Shown here piece after piece: positions 39,102 through 48,864 of a stretch of DNA of 64,000 nucleotides. This DNA comes from CAVVEC01 sp963747105 (GTDB lineage: Bacteria; Acidobacteriota; Terriglobia; Terriglobales; Acidobacteriaceae). The stretch's first letter is position 1, and every line of letters begins with the position of its first letter. Both the position numbers and the translations under genes were made by a program. The stretch lies in the NCBI GenBank assembly GCA_963747105.1, contig CAVVEC010000006.1:1-64000 (forward strand). The letters are read 5' to 3'. The notes below the pieces were generated by a model that saw only the letters and a program-made list of their open reading frames with translations, was not told the origin of the DNA and made no database searches.

Positions 39102-40530
39102 ATGAAGACTCGCCAGTCGCTCTTGGTAGTGATGTTTCTAATTCTGACGCTGGGAACGAGTTGGGCGCAAAGTGCCAGCAGCCAGTCTTCGAGCACGCCT
39201 GCTGACCAGGGGAGTCAACCGGGACCGCCGTCCACCCCTGAGAACCCGCCGATTTCCGGGCTCGATCAGCCGTCGCTCGAGTCCGGCATGCCCGGCACGC
39301 AGCTTTCTGATTCCCGGTCTGCATGTGAGTGAAGCGGTGGATTCGAACCTTGGCGACACCTCCGCGAATTCGTCGGTGCAGGGGGTGACCCGGGTCATGG
39401 GCAGCTTGATGCTGCAGAAGATCAGCAGCCGCACCATGACGGCGTTGGACTACATAGCGGGCGGCGAGTTTTACTCCGGTTTTGCCGCCAGCAGCAACCA
39501 GGTTCAGCAACTGGACGGCGAAGAACGGATTCTCTGGCGGAAGGGGCAACTAACGCTTCGGGATCAGTTTAGCTATCTGCCCGAAGGCATATTTGGATTC
39601 GGAGTGTACGGCGAATCGGGAGCCTACAACCAGGGTCTGGCGGGAATTGGCTACATTGGTGGAGGCATCGGAGCCGGTCTGGGAGGCCTGTTTGGGCCGG
39701 GGCAGTTCGGTTCCCTGGGGCAGCAGCCTCGAATCAACAATCTTGCAACGGTTGACATTGATCAGGCGCTAACGCCACGCTCGTCCGTCACTCTGGCGGG
39801 CGGTTACGGGATTGTTCGGTTTACGAACGATAGCGCCGGTTTCATTGACAGCAACCAGGTTTCCGCCGAAGCAGCCTACGACTACCAGTTGAGCCGCAAG
39901 AATCAGATCGCATTCTTGTATGGGTTCCAGGACTTTCGCTATCCCAACTTTGCCGGAACCACATACACCACTCATTTGGGTCAGGTTCTGTTCGGGCATC
40001 GCGTCTCCGGGCGCATGGACTTGATCGTCGGCGCAGGCCCCCAGGTCACCATCATCAACAGTCCGCTCTTTGGCGGGGCTACGCAAAGGTTTACGGTGAG
40101 CGCTCAGGCGGGCTTGCGCTACCGTTTCCCGCGGACTTCGCTAGGGATCTTCTACAGCCGCTTTAACACCAGCGGATCGGGGTATTTTCTGGGAGCCACC
40201 AGTGATGTGGTGCGGGTCTCCGCGACGCGACCGCTAAGCCGGTTGTGGACTGGGGGCACAGATATTGGCTATGCATTCAACAGCCGGGTTCAGCCAGGCG
40301 TGCTCGGACTGCTGCCGCCGACCACGACTTCGTTCCAATACTGGTATGCCGGCGCCGTCGCCCGCCGTGAACTGGGGCGGCATTTCAGCTTTTTCATCAG
40401 TTATCAGTTCAATGATCTTATGTTTAACAGTGCTGCCTGCGCGACTCCGGGGACTTGCAATCAGTCGTCGCAGCGGCACGTCGCCGCGGTTGGGCTGGAT
40501 TGGCATCCGCACCCGATCCGGCTTGATTAG
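39102..40530 (+). CDS. Outer-membrane beta-barrel protein of the polysaccharide locus, one frameshift
   Basis: A signal peptide (MKTRQSLLVVMFLILTLGTS) and a Ser/Pro/Gln-rich linker come first. After a frame change near 39305 the protein continues through a long series of amphipathic strands (MTALDYIAGGEFYSGF, RSSVTLAGGYGIVRFT, ISYQFNDLMF) ending in the strand AAVGLDWHPHPIRLD. About 475 residues in total. In other exosortase loci a barrel protein (TIGR03016-like) stands at this place and is taken to be part of the exit route; I assign this by place and shape rather than by motif. Confidence 0.7.
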
Positions 40531-40572
40531 TTTCGTGGGGCGATCGGCAGGGGCGGACAGAACGGAATTGCC

Positions 40573-42107
40573 ATGATTCAAAGTCGTGAATTGACGATGG
40601 ATGATTATCTTTCGATGTTGCGCCGGCGTCTGAACGTGATCCTCCTGCCCACGCTGCTCGCGCCGCTTGCGGGATTCCTCATCTCCTTCGCCTTTACGCC
40701 CAAGTACACGTCGCAATCGCTGATCCTGGTGGAAACTCAAAAGGTTCCCGAAGGTTATGTGCAGCCCGTGGTCACCGAAGACCTCAGCCAGCGTATTGCC
40801 ACCATGCAGCAGCAGGTGCTGAGCCAGAACAAGTTGCAGACCATGATTGACAAGCTGGGCCTGGCGAAGGGAAGGAACACAGATGATGTCATGGACGAGA
40901 TCCGCAAGAACTTTTCGATCGAGAGCGTGGAACCCGACATCTCCGCTTCAAGGAAACATAAACCTGGGCAGAACGATATCCCCGGCTTCTATCTCAGCTA
41001 TACGGCGGGCAATCCCCGGCTGGCGCAGCAGGTGTGCACTGAGCTGACCTCAATGTTGCTGGTGGAGAATCTGGAAACGCGCACGCAAACGGCTCAAAGC
41101 ACCACGGAGTTTCTTTCCCGCCAGCTCGATCAGGCCAAGCGCGCTCTGGACGATCAGGACAAGAAGCTGGCCGTATTCAAAAAGCAATACCTGGGCCAAT
41201 TGCCCGGGGACGAAGAGAACAACCTCCGGCTGCTGGCGGGGTTGAACACCCAGCTCGATGCTTACACCCAGGCGCTGAACCGAGCCCAACAGGACAAGGC
41301 TTACACCCAATCCTTGTTGTCCCAGCAGTTGGGAACATGGAAATCGTCGCAGACATCCATGAACCCGGAGACTTTGCAGAAGCAGTTGACGGATCTGCAA
41401 GGCCAGCTCATTGGCCTGCAGGCTCGCTATACCGATGATCATCCGGATGTGGTCAAGACTAAAAACGACATCGCGGAAGTGAAACGCAAGCTTGACGAAA
41501 TGAACTCGCCGCCCCTCAGAGCCCCGACATCAACCAGAAGGGAAGCACGAGCGAGCCTCCGGAAATCCGGCAGTTGCGGCTGCAGGTCCACCAGTACGAT
41601 GAGGCCATCGCACAGTCGGCGCGCGAGCAAGAGCAGTTGCAGGAGCAGATTACGAAGTACCAGAGCCGGATCTCTCTCAGCCCTGCTGTGGAAGAACAGT
41701 ACAAACAACTGACACGGGACTACGAAACCGCCCAGAAGTTTTATAACGATTTGCTGGCCAAGAAGAGCGAGTCTGAGATGCAAACCGACATGGAGCGTCG
41801 GCAACAGGGCGAACAGATGAGCCTGCTGAACCCAGCCAACCTGCCCGATTCTCCCAGCTTTCCCAACCGGCTGCTGTTTGCCGGTGGTAGCCTGGGCGCT
41901 GGGCTGGCGGTGGGATTGGGTCTAGCGCTTTGGATGGAGATGCGTGACAAGGCGCTTCGTACGGAGCAAGACGTGTTGGCAGTGCTGGACCTGCCGGTAT
42001 TGGTTTCCCTGCCCTGGATCGGTCAGGAGAAAGCCGGCAAGTACGGCTACGGGACACGTCCGGGCTCCAAGCCGGCTGAAGGCAGGAAGGCAGCGGTCGA
42101 GGTGTAA
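40573..42107 (+). CDS. Polysaccharide chain-length determinant (Wzz-like), one frameshift
   Basis: The N-terminus (MDDYLSMLRRRLNVILLPTL) leads into the first membrane helix, followed by a periplasmic part with the Wzz pattern (SQSLILVETQKVPEGYVQPV) and a long coiled coil (residues about 175-420). After a frame change near 41520 come AREQEQLQEQITKYQSRISL and the second membrane helix (LLFAGGSLGAGLAVGLGLAL). There is no kinase domain; that is a separate gene two places on. Together they set chain length, as Wzz/Wzc pairs do. Confidence 0.85.
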
Positions 42108-42114
42108 CGGCGGA

Positions 42115-43077
42115 ATGTACAAGGAATTTTTCGGGCTGCGTGCCAATCCGTTTAATGTCAACCCGGACCCGCGCTATCTGTTTCTGACGCGGCCCACGGA
42201 GGAGGCGCTGGCGTGTCTCACCTACGGCATCCAGAGCCGCAAGGGATTCGTGTTGCTGACGGGTGAGGTGGGCACGGGCAAGACAACGCTGATCAACAAA
42301 CTGATGGAGTGGTTACGCTTGCAGCAGGTGGCAACGGCGTTCATTTTCAACTCGTGCATGAACGTGCCCCAGTTCCTCGACTACATGATGACGGATTTCG
42401 GAATTCCGATGGAGTCCCGGTCGAAAAGCCAGGTCCTGCTGCGTTTGTACGGCTGGCTGCTGGACCGCTACCGGGCCGGTGAAACCGCGGTGCTGATTGT
42501 GGATGAGGCGCAGAACCTCTCCGACGAACTGCTGGAAGAGATTCGCCTGATGACCAATCTGGAAACCTTCACCGAGAAGCTGCTGCAGATCGTGCTCGTA
42601 GGCCAGCCGGAACTGGAACATAAGCTGAACCAACCGCATCTCCGGCAGTTGCGTCAGAGACTAACGCTGCGGGCCAAGACGCATCCCTTGCTGCTGGAGG
42701 AGACCAAGGCTTATGTGACGCAACGGCTGCGCATCGCAGGCTCGAATGGACAGCCAGTGTTCGATCCCGAGGCGCTGGCTGCCATTCACCGATACTCCGA
42801 CGGAATTCCGCGCGTGGTAAATCTCATCTGCGAGCACTGCCTGGTGAGTGCGTTTGTAGACCACCAAAAAGTCATCACCAGCAATGTGGTGGATGCCGTC
42901 GCCCGGGACTTCGAACTCGACAACGCCAGTATTTCCGCGGCCATGGCGCAACGGTCAAATCCGCCCCTTCCGACCCCTGGAAAAATCGATCTTGTCGCCG
43001 CACTGAAAACCCTGGCGACGCTTGCCGACCGTTTGCGCGACTCTGAACCTGACGCCCCCAAGGAAAGAAAGCTATGA
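42115..43077 (+). CDS. ExeA-like AAA ATPase of the exosortase locus
   Basis: The start at 42115 gives MYKEFFGLRANPFNVNPDPR, the usual beginning of ExeA/GspA-like ATPases. Walker A is GEVGTGKTT, Walker B LIVDEAQNL, with the sensor region QIVLVGQPEL and arginine-rich LRQRLTLR after it. The 320-residue protein is intact, and the family (XrtA-associated ATPase) is a standard member of PEP-CTERM polysaccharide loci. Its stop overlaps the ATG of the tyrosine kinase (43074-43077). Confidence 0.88.
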   Translation: MYKEFFGLRANPFNVNPDPRYLFLTRPTEEALACLTYGIQSRKGFVLLTGEVGTGKTTLINKLMEWLRLQQVATAFIFNSCMNVPQFLDYMMTDFGIPMESRSKSQVLLRLYGWLLDRYRAGETAVLIVDEAQNLSDELLEEIRLMTNLETFTEKLLQIVLVGQPELEHKLNQPHLRQLRQRLTLRAKTHPLLLEETKAYVTQRLRIAGSNGQPVFDPEALAAIHRYSDGIPRVVNLICEHCLVSAFVDHQKVITSNVVDAVARDFELDNASISAAMAQRSNPPLPTPGKIDLVAALKTLATLADRLRDSEPDAPKERKL

Positions 43078-44003
43078 GCCGAATCCATGAGGCGTTGAAA
43101 AAAGCGGAACAGGATCGGGCTGCGGTTCAGGGGGGCGGATCCTCGCGGACTGTGGAGCCTGCGGACATCTCGACCGCCGCCCCGGTTCCGGATGGACTGG
43201 GAACCGCCACCCCTTCGCCTCTTTCGGGCGTGCCCTCATTTTCACCGGCGTTTACTGTCGATTCTCTGCTTGCCCGTTCTGTCCGGAGCAACTGGTCACC
43301 GGATATCAAGACCATGCTGTTCTTCAGTTCTGATGAGCATGCTTACGGCACGGAGGAATTCCGCACCTTGCGATCGCGGCTCTATCAGATGCGCGAAAAG
43401 CATCCCTTGAAAAAGGTGTTGGTTACCAGTTCCTTGCCCAAGGAAGGGAAGACGTTTGTGGCAGCGAACCTGGCGCAAGTGCTGGTGCGCCAGCATGGCC
43501 GGCGGGCGCTGCTGATTGACGCCGACTTGCGCGCAGCTCGCCTGCACTCGGCGCTGGGAACCTCAGCCTCGCCGGGGCTGGCGGAATATCTGCTGGGCGA
43601 AGCCGATGAATTCGGAACCATGCAGCGGGGTGCCATGGAGAACTTATTCTTTATCCCCTCAGGCCGGAAGGTCTCGAATCCCGCGGAACTGGTCGCCAAT
43701 GGACGGCTCAAGTTCCTGCTCAATCGTGTCGAACCGCTGTTTGACTGGATCATCATCGATTCTCCTCCCGCCGTTCCGGTCTCCGATGGGCAGTTACTGG
43801 CCAACTATTGCGATGGCGTGCTACTGGTAGTTCGCTCCCATGTCACGCCCTTTGACATCGCCCGCAAGGCCTGCCAGGAGTTCAATGATCGGCATATCAT
43901 TGGTGTCGTCTTAAACGGGATTGATGCGACCGCCTCGCCCTACACCCAGTATTACTACGGCACGTACGGCAAACCCAACGGGAAGGAACCCGTCCAGAGG
44001 TAA
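43074..44003 (+). CDS. Bacterial tyrosine autokinase (BY-kinase, CpsD/CapB type)
   Basis: This intact 309-residue protein has a Pro/Ser-rich N-terminal segment, Walker A (SLPKEGKTFVAANLA), Walker A' (ALLIDADLRAARLH), Walker B (WIIIDSPPAVPVSDG) and a Tyr cluster near the C-terminus (YTQYYYGTYGK), the autophosphorylation site. It lacks the Wzz part, which is encoded at 40573. Cycles of phosphorylation are expected to govern the chain-length complex and so polymer length. Confidence 0.9.
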   Translation: MSRIHEALKKAEQDRAAVQGGGSSRTVEPADISTAAPVPDGLGTATPSPLSGVPSFSPAFTVDSLLARSVRSNWSPDIKTMLFFSSDEHAYGTEEFRTLRSRLYQMREKHPLKKVLVTSSLPKEGKTFVAANLAQVLVRQHGRRALLIDADLRAARLHSALGTSASPGLAEYLLGEADEFGTMQRGAMENLFFIPSGRKVSNPAELVANGRLKFLLNRVEPLFDWIIIDSPPAVPVSDGQLLANYCDGVLLVVRSHVTPFDIARKACQEFNDRHIIGVVLNGIDATASPYTQYYYGTYGKPNGKEPVQR

Positions 44004-44006
44004 AGT

Positions 44007-45380
44007 GTGATCCGGCTGTTCAATGTTTATTATCCGATTCGCACGCTGATCCTGCTGGCAGGCGAGGCTTTGGTGGTCTCGACTTCATTCCTGCTGGGAA
44101 TGGTGCTGCAGTACCGCGGGGATAGTTATCTGGTGCTCAACTACGAGTACGGATACTTCAAGATCCTGGCGGTGACGGCGATTGTGCTGATGTTTTCGCA
44201 TTGGTTCGATCTGTACGATCCCCGCAACCTCAACGAAAAAGGAGAACTTTACTTCCGGTTGCTGCTGGTGCCTGGGGTCCTGGCCCTGACCCTCGCCGCA
44301 GTGGGATATGTTTTCCCTCGCTACCTGCCGGGCAACAACGCGGCTCTGGCCGGGTTACTAATCCTGACCTTGGCTCTGTTTGGCTGGCGCATGGCCTATG
44401 CCTGGTTAGTGCAACAGCCCTATCTGCGGGAGAGGGTGTACGTCGTCGGCATCGGAGAGCGCGCCCAACGGCTGGTGAACGGTTTGAGGACGCGCCCCGA
44501 ACTGGCCGTTGAAGTAGTTGGCTGGAGCGGCAACGTGGAAGGTGCGGTGACCCGCGATTCGGTTGCCTCCCACCTGATGGAACTCACCAAACAGCAGAAA
44601 TTTCACCGCGTGATTGTCGCGATGCCGGACCGGCGGGGGAATCTTCCGGTTGGCGAATTGCTGCAGCTTCGACTGGCCGGCATAAAGGTCGAAGAAGCCA
44701 CATCGTGGCTGGAAAGGATGTCGGGCAAAATCGAAGTGGAGCAGCTTTATCCCAGCTGGCTGGTTTTCGCGGAGGGATTCCGTTTCAGCGCCAGTGTGAT
44801 GTTTGTGAGGCGGCTGCTTTCGCTGCTCGCTTCGGCTGTGCTTTTGCTGGTGGTCCTGCCCCTCATTCCGCTGGTCATTCTTGCTATCAAGGTAAGCTCG
44901 CCCGGTCCGGTGCTCTACCGTCAAAAGCGGGTGGGGCTGGGCGGAGTGACATTTCATTGCTATAAGTTCCGTACCATGCGAAAGGACGCGGAAGCGGATA
45001 CCGGCCCGACCTGGGCTGGCGATGATGATCCGCGCATTACTCGTATCGGCCGCGTTCTTCGCGCCACGCGCCTGGATGAGATTCCGCAATTATGGTGCGT
45101 GCTCAAAGGCGACATGGCATTCGTGGGGCCGCGACCGGAGCGTCCCGAGTTCGTCGCCTGGCTGACCAGGGAAATTCCTTATTACGCTGTCCGGCACGCC
45201 GTGCGTCCGGGAATCACGGGTTGGGCGCAGATTCGCTACAAGTACGGCAACACGGTGGAGGATGCAAAGGAAAAGCTGCAGTACGACCTGTTCTACATCA
45301 AGAATGGTTCCCTCGGGCTCGATCTCCTCATCATGTTTCAAACCATCAAGATTGTGCTGCTGGGCCGGGGGGCGCAATGA
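44007..45380 (+). CDS. Polyprenyl glycosylphosphotransferase (priming sugar transferase)
   Basis: Start is GTG at 44007, four bases after the kinase stop. The 457-residue protein has four N-terminal membrane helices, a Rossmann-like middle domain (YVVGIGERAQRLVNGL) and, from about residue 270, the bacterial sugar transferase domain: membrane helix, SPGPVLYRQKRVGLGG, FRTMRKDAE, LDEIPQLWCVLKGDMAFVGP, RPERPEF and PGITGWAQIRYKYG. It puts the first sugar phosphate on undecaprenyl phosphate (WbaP/EpsB type). Its stop overlaps the next ATG. Confidence 0.92.
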   Translation: MIRLFNVYYPIRTLILLAGEALVVSTSFLLGMVLQYRGDSYLVLNYEYGYFKILAVTAIVLMFSHWFDLYDPRNLNEKGELYFRLLLVPGVLALTLAAVGYVFPRYLPGNNAALAGLLILTLALFGWRMAYAWLVQQPYLRERVYVVGIGERAQRLVNGLRTRPELAVEVVGWSGNVEGAVTRDSVASHLMELTKQQKFHRVIVAMPDRRGNLPVGELLQLRLAGIKVEEATSWLERMSGKIEVEQLYPSWLVFAEGFRFSASVMFVRRLLSLLASAVLLLVVLPLIPLVILAIKVSSPGPVLYRQKRVGLGGVTFHCYKFRTMRKDAEADTGPTWAGDDDPRITRIGRVLRATRLDEIPQLWCVLKGDMAFVGPRPERPEFVAWLTREIPYYAVRHAVRPGITGWAQIRYKYGNTVEDAKEKLQYDLFYIKNGSLGLDLLIMFQTIKIVLLGRGAQ

Positions 45381-46498
45381 GGTTTGTTTTCTGGGGAGCA
45401 GCCGCGCTGATCACATACACCTACGCCGGCTACCCCGGATGGCTTTGGCTGCGAAGCCGCTGGCGTCAACGGCAGGTGCGGCGGGCTCCTTGTTCTCCAT
45501 CCGTTTCTATCGTGATGGTGGTCCGCAACGAGGAGCAGGTGCTGGAGCGGAAGTTGGAGAACTTGCTGACCATGGACTACCCGGCCGAGCTGACCCAGTT
45601 GATCGTGGTTTCTGACGGTTCCACCGACCGCACTGAAGCCATCCTACGTTCCTACGCCGCCAATCCGCGGGTAAACGTCGTACTGAACCAGCTTCCACGG
45701 GGGAAGGCTTCCGGCTTGAATGACGCCGTGCAACTTGCACAAGGAGATGTCGTCATCTTCACCGATGCGCGCCAGAAGATCGAACCCGCCGCGCTTGCGC
45801 GGTTGGTGGAGAATTTTGCTGACCCGCAAGTGGGCTGTGTGAGCGGTGAACTCATGCTGGGAGATCCGAACGCCGGAGAGATCAGGAAAGGTGTCGGTCT
45901 TTACTGGAGGATCGAGAAACAGATCCGGCAGTTGGAGGCAGCCTCGGGATCACTGGTCGGGGCGTCGGGCGCCCTCTATGCGGTTCGCCGACACCTGCTA
46001 GCGCCGCTGCCGCCGGAAGCCATTTTAGATGATGTGTATCTACCCATGCAGGTGGCGCGGCAAGGAGCCAGAGTGCTGTTCGATCCCCGAGCCAAAGTAT
46101 GGGACAATCCGGACCTGGGAAGCGGCCAGGAGTTTGCCAGGAAAGTCAGGACGCTGACCGGCAATTACCAGTTGCTGCAAGTTGCGCCCTGGCTTTTGAG
46201 CAGTGAGAATCCGATCCGGTTCGAGTTCGTCAGCCACAAGGTCCTGCGGCTCATCGCGCCCTTCGCCTTGGCCGCCCTGCTCCTGGCTTCAGTCTTGATA
46301 GCGGGGAGCGTCTATAAGGTTGCTCTCGGCTTGCAGTTGGTTTTTTACGCCCTGGGCGTGCTGGGTGTATTGCAATTAAGGCGGGGTCCGATTGCACGGT
46401 TATCGGACGCGGCTTTTACCTTCGTCGTGCTCAACACCGCTGCCCTCGTCGCCTTCGCCAATTTTGTAACCGGGCGCAAGGTCGTTTGGGCGCGCTGA
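45377..46498 (+). CDS. Family 2 glycosyltransferase, membrane-bound
   Basis: The start ATG (45377) overlaps the sugar transferase stop by ATGA. The 373-residue protein has an N-terminal anchor, a GT-A domain (SVSIVMVVRNEEQVLERKL, VVSDGSTDRTE, nucleotide-metal motif FTDARQKIEP) and three C-terminal membrane helices. The catalytic region reads LDDVYLPMQVARQGARV. This is the processive or membrane-linked GT2 type often found after the priming enzyme. Confidence 0.88.
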   Translation: MRFVFWGAAALITYTYAGYPGWLWLRSRWRQRQVRRAPCSPSVSIVMVVRNEEQVLERKLENLLTMDYPAELTQLIVVSDGSTDRTEAILRSYAANPRVNVVLNQLPRGKASGLNDAVQLAQGDVVIFTDARQKIEPAALARLVENFADPQVGCVSGELMLGDPNAGEIRKGVGLYWRIEKQIRQLEAASGSLVGASGALYAVRRHLLAPLPPEAILDDVYLPMQVARQGARVLFDPRAKVWDNPDLGSGQEFARKVRTLTGNYQLLQVAPWLLSSENPIRFEFVSHKVLRLIAPFALAALLLASVLIAGSVYKVALGLQLVFYALGVLGVLQLRRGPIARLSDAAFTFVVLNTAALVAFANFVTGRKVVWAR

Positions 46499-46511
46499 TG
46501 CCGGGAAGAGA

Positions 46512-47891
46512 GTGATCAGGATTCGAGACAGAATCGATACCGGGGCCAAACGGAGAACGGGATCTGCGCGCGCAGAAGTACAAGAGACGGCGAGCGCACA
46601 CCGTCGCCTGCGAGCTGTCGGCTACGGTGCTCTGCTGCTGTTTACCGCGTTTTACTACCTGCCGGCGGAAGATTTCATTCCTGGGCTGAATCTGATTCCG
46701 TGGGCAAAAATCACCGGAGGCATTGCTTTGTTCGCCCTGATGTTCGAGATTCTGGGCAAGGGCAAGGTGAAACTCCCGATGGAAATCAAGTTCCTCCTTC
46801 TCCTGTTTGTACAGATGATTCTGGCGATTCCGTTCGCGGTCTGGCGAGGCGGCGCCTTCACCGTCGTCTTCGAGAAGTTTTCGAAGGCGGTGATTGTGGC
46901 AATGCTGATCAGCATGATCGTCAGCAAGCTCGTGGAACTGCGGCGGCTGCTGTGGACCCAGGCGGCGGCGGTGGCTGTGGTTACTGCCGCTTCGGTTCTG
47001 ATCGGCCGCCATTACTATGGCCAGCTCTACGGCGCATCGAGCGGAATTCTGGAGAACCCCAATGATCTGGCCATCAACATCGCCATCAACTTTCCTTTGT
47101 GTCTGGCTTTCTTACTAGGCGCTCGCGGGCTGGTGAAGAAAGGGATCTGGGCTATCGCATCGCTCACCATGACGTACGCCGTGGTGGCGACCTACTCGCG
47201 CAGCGGGCTGATCGCTCTGCTCGTAACCGGCGTCGTCTGCTTGTGGGAGTACGGCATCAAGGGGAGGCGTGTCTATCTGGTAGCGGTCGCGGGCTTGCTC
47301 ACCCTGGTCGCAGTGGCAGTTGCTCTGATGACCCCTAATTATCCTGCACGAGTGATGAGTATTGTCTCCGGAAATATCCCGGGCTCGGGAGACCGGGGAT
47401 CTCTGCAAGCGCGGAGCACGCTGCTCAAACAGAGCGTCATGATTGCATTGCATAATCCTATCTTCGGCATCGGACCGGGCAACTTCCCTGTGATCGCCGA
47501 GAATGACTGGAGAGTGGCGCACAACACCTATACGGAAATTGCCGCTGAGGCTGGGCTTCCCGCTGTCACTCTGTTCGTGCTGGCGCTGGCGTGGGCTTTC
47601 AGGAATATCCGCCGGGTGCGCAAGGCCCCGGGCTACGCTGCCGACACCGAACTGCAGTTGTTCACCAGCGCCCTGTGGGCCAGCCTGGCAGCGTACCTCG
47701 TCAGCGCCTGTTTTGCTTCGACGGAGTACAATCTGTTTCCCTATTTTATGATTGCTTACAGCTCGGCCTTGTATCGCATTGCCTGCGCACCTCAGTCGGC
47801 CGATGGGGCCCAGTTTACCGACAGCAGGAGGGACAACCCGGACCGAAGATATGGAACAAAGCCCAAGCGCGAATTGGCCTGGACTCGCTGA
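46512..47891 (+). CDS. O-antigen ligase/polymerase-like membrane protein (Wzy type)
   Basis: Start GTG 46512. The 459-residue protein has about eleven membrane helices and the O-antigen ligase loop with GDRGSLQARSTLLKQSVMIA and HNPIFGIGPGNFPVIAE, followed by HNTYTEIAAEAGLPAV, the Wzy_C/WaaL signature. In exosortase loci this protein is the likely polymerase of lipid-linked repeat units. The frame is intact. Confidence 0.88.
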   Translation: MIRIRDRIDTGAKRRTGSARAEVQETASAHRRLRAVGYGALLLFTAFYYLPAEDFIPGLNLIPWAKITGGIALFALMFEILGKGKVKLPMEIKFLLLLFVQMILAIPFAVWRGGAFTVVFEKFSKAVIVAMLISMIVSKLVELRRLLWTQAAAVAVVTAASVLIGRHYYGQLYGASSGILENPNDLAINIAINFPLCLAFLLGARGLVKKGIWAIASLTMTYAVVATYSRSGLIALLVTGVVCLWEYGIKGRRVYLVAVAGLLTLVAVAVALMTPNYPARVMSIVSGNIPGSGDRGSLQARSTLLKQSVMIALHNPIFGIGPGNFPVIAENDWRVAHNTYTEIAAEAGLPAVTLFVLALAWAFRNIRRVRKAPGYAADTELQLFTSALWASLAAYLVSACFASTEYNLFPYFMIAYSSALYRIACAPQSADGAQFTDSRRDNPDRRYGTKPKRELAWTR

Positions 47892-48864
47892 GGAATTCCT
47901 CGCGATCCTGCGTTGCCTGACTTGCGCGGGCGCATTGCGGAATGCCCCGGATGGCTTGCAGTGCGAGGGTTGTGGCCGGAAATATCCTCAAGTAAACGGC
48001 GTGCTGCGCTTCGTGGAGGCTGAGCACTATGCGGGCAGCTTCGGATTTCAGTGGCGGGTATTTGCGCGCACGCAATTGGACAGTCAGCAAAGCCGCAGAT
48101 CAGAGGCCGATTTCCGCCGCCGCACGGGTTTCCGCCCCGAGGATCTGGACGGAAAAATAATTTTGGACGTTGGCTGCGGGATGGGCAGATTCGCCGAAGT
48201 CGCCACCCTCTGGGGAGCGCACGTGGTGGCAGTTGATATGAGCGTGGCCGCGGAAGTGGCGGCCCGAAATCTGGCCAATCGTTCGGCAACCATTTTCCAG
48301 GCGGACGTCTTCAAGCTGCCCTTTGCTCCGGAAAGCTTCGACTACATCTACAGCATCGGGGTACTGCACCATACGCCCGATTGTGAGCACGCATTCAAAG
48401 TCTTGCCCCCATTGCTTAAGCCGGGTGGGCGGATTGCCATCTGGCTGTACAGTGCGTACACCCGGTGGTACCGCTGTAGCGATTTGTATCGCCATATCAC
48501 TCGCCACATGCCGCCCAAACTGCTACATGCCCTCTGTTACGGCACGGCGCCCCTTTATCGAGTTCACCAGGTGCTGAGGCACATCCCGATCGTGGGCAGG
48601 CCAGCGAGCGGACTGCTGGCCTACTTAATTCCGATGTCGTTCAATAGTGATCCGAAGTGGAGGGTGCTGGACACTTTCGACTGGTATTCAGCGTGGTACC
48701 AGTCGAAACACACGTATGAAGAAGTGTTTCGCTGGTTTGAAGATTGCGAATTGGAAGACCTGCGCGTCATCCAGCAACCGATTTCAGTACAGGGACGCAA
48801 AGCCGCGTCTCCACGCGGCCGATTTGAATCCTCTCAGGCGGAGGTCGAGCGGTGTGCGCGGTAG
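47851..48864 (+). CDS. SAM-dependent methyltransferase with N-terminal zinc ribbon
   Basis: The start at 47851 (MEQSPSANWPGLAEEFLAIL) overlaps the end of the polymerase gene by 41 bases. Residues 22-50 hold two Cys pairs (CLTC and CEGCG), a small zinc ribbon of the Trm112-like type, then comes the methylase core: ILDVGCGMGRFAEVA (motif I), VVAVDMS, and VLHHTPDCEHAFKVL. Length of 337 residues is common for methylases in sugar clusters. It would methylate a sugar or a lipid-linked unit; the target is unknown. Confidence 0.82.
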   Translation: MEQSPSANWPGLAEEFLAILRCLTCAGALRNAPDGLQCEGCGRKYPQVNGVLRFVEAEHYAGSFGFQWRVFARTQLDSQQSRRSEADFRRRTGFRPEDLDGKIILDVGCGMGRFAEVATLWGAHVVAVDMSVAAEVAARNLANRSATIFQADVFKLPFAPESFDYIYSIGVLHHTPDCEHAFKVLPPLLKPGGRIAIWLYSAYTRWYRCSDLYRHITRHMPPKLLHALCYGTAPLYRVHQVLRHIPIVGRPASGLLAYLIPMSFNSDPKWRVLDTFDWYSAWYQSKHTYEEVFRWFEDCELEDLRVIQQPISVQGRKAASPRGRFESSQAEVERCAR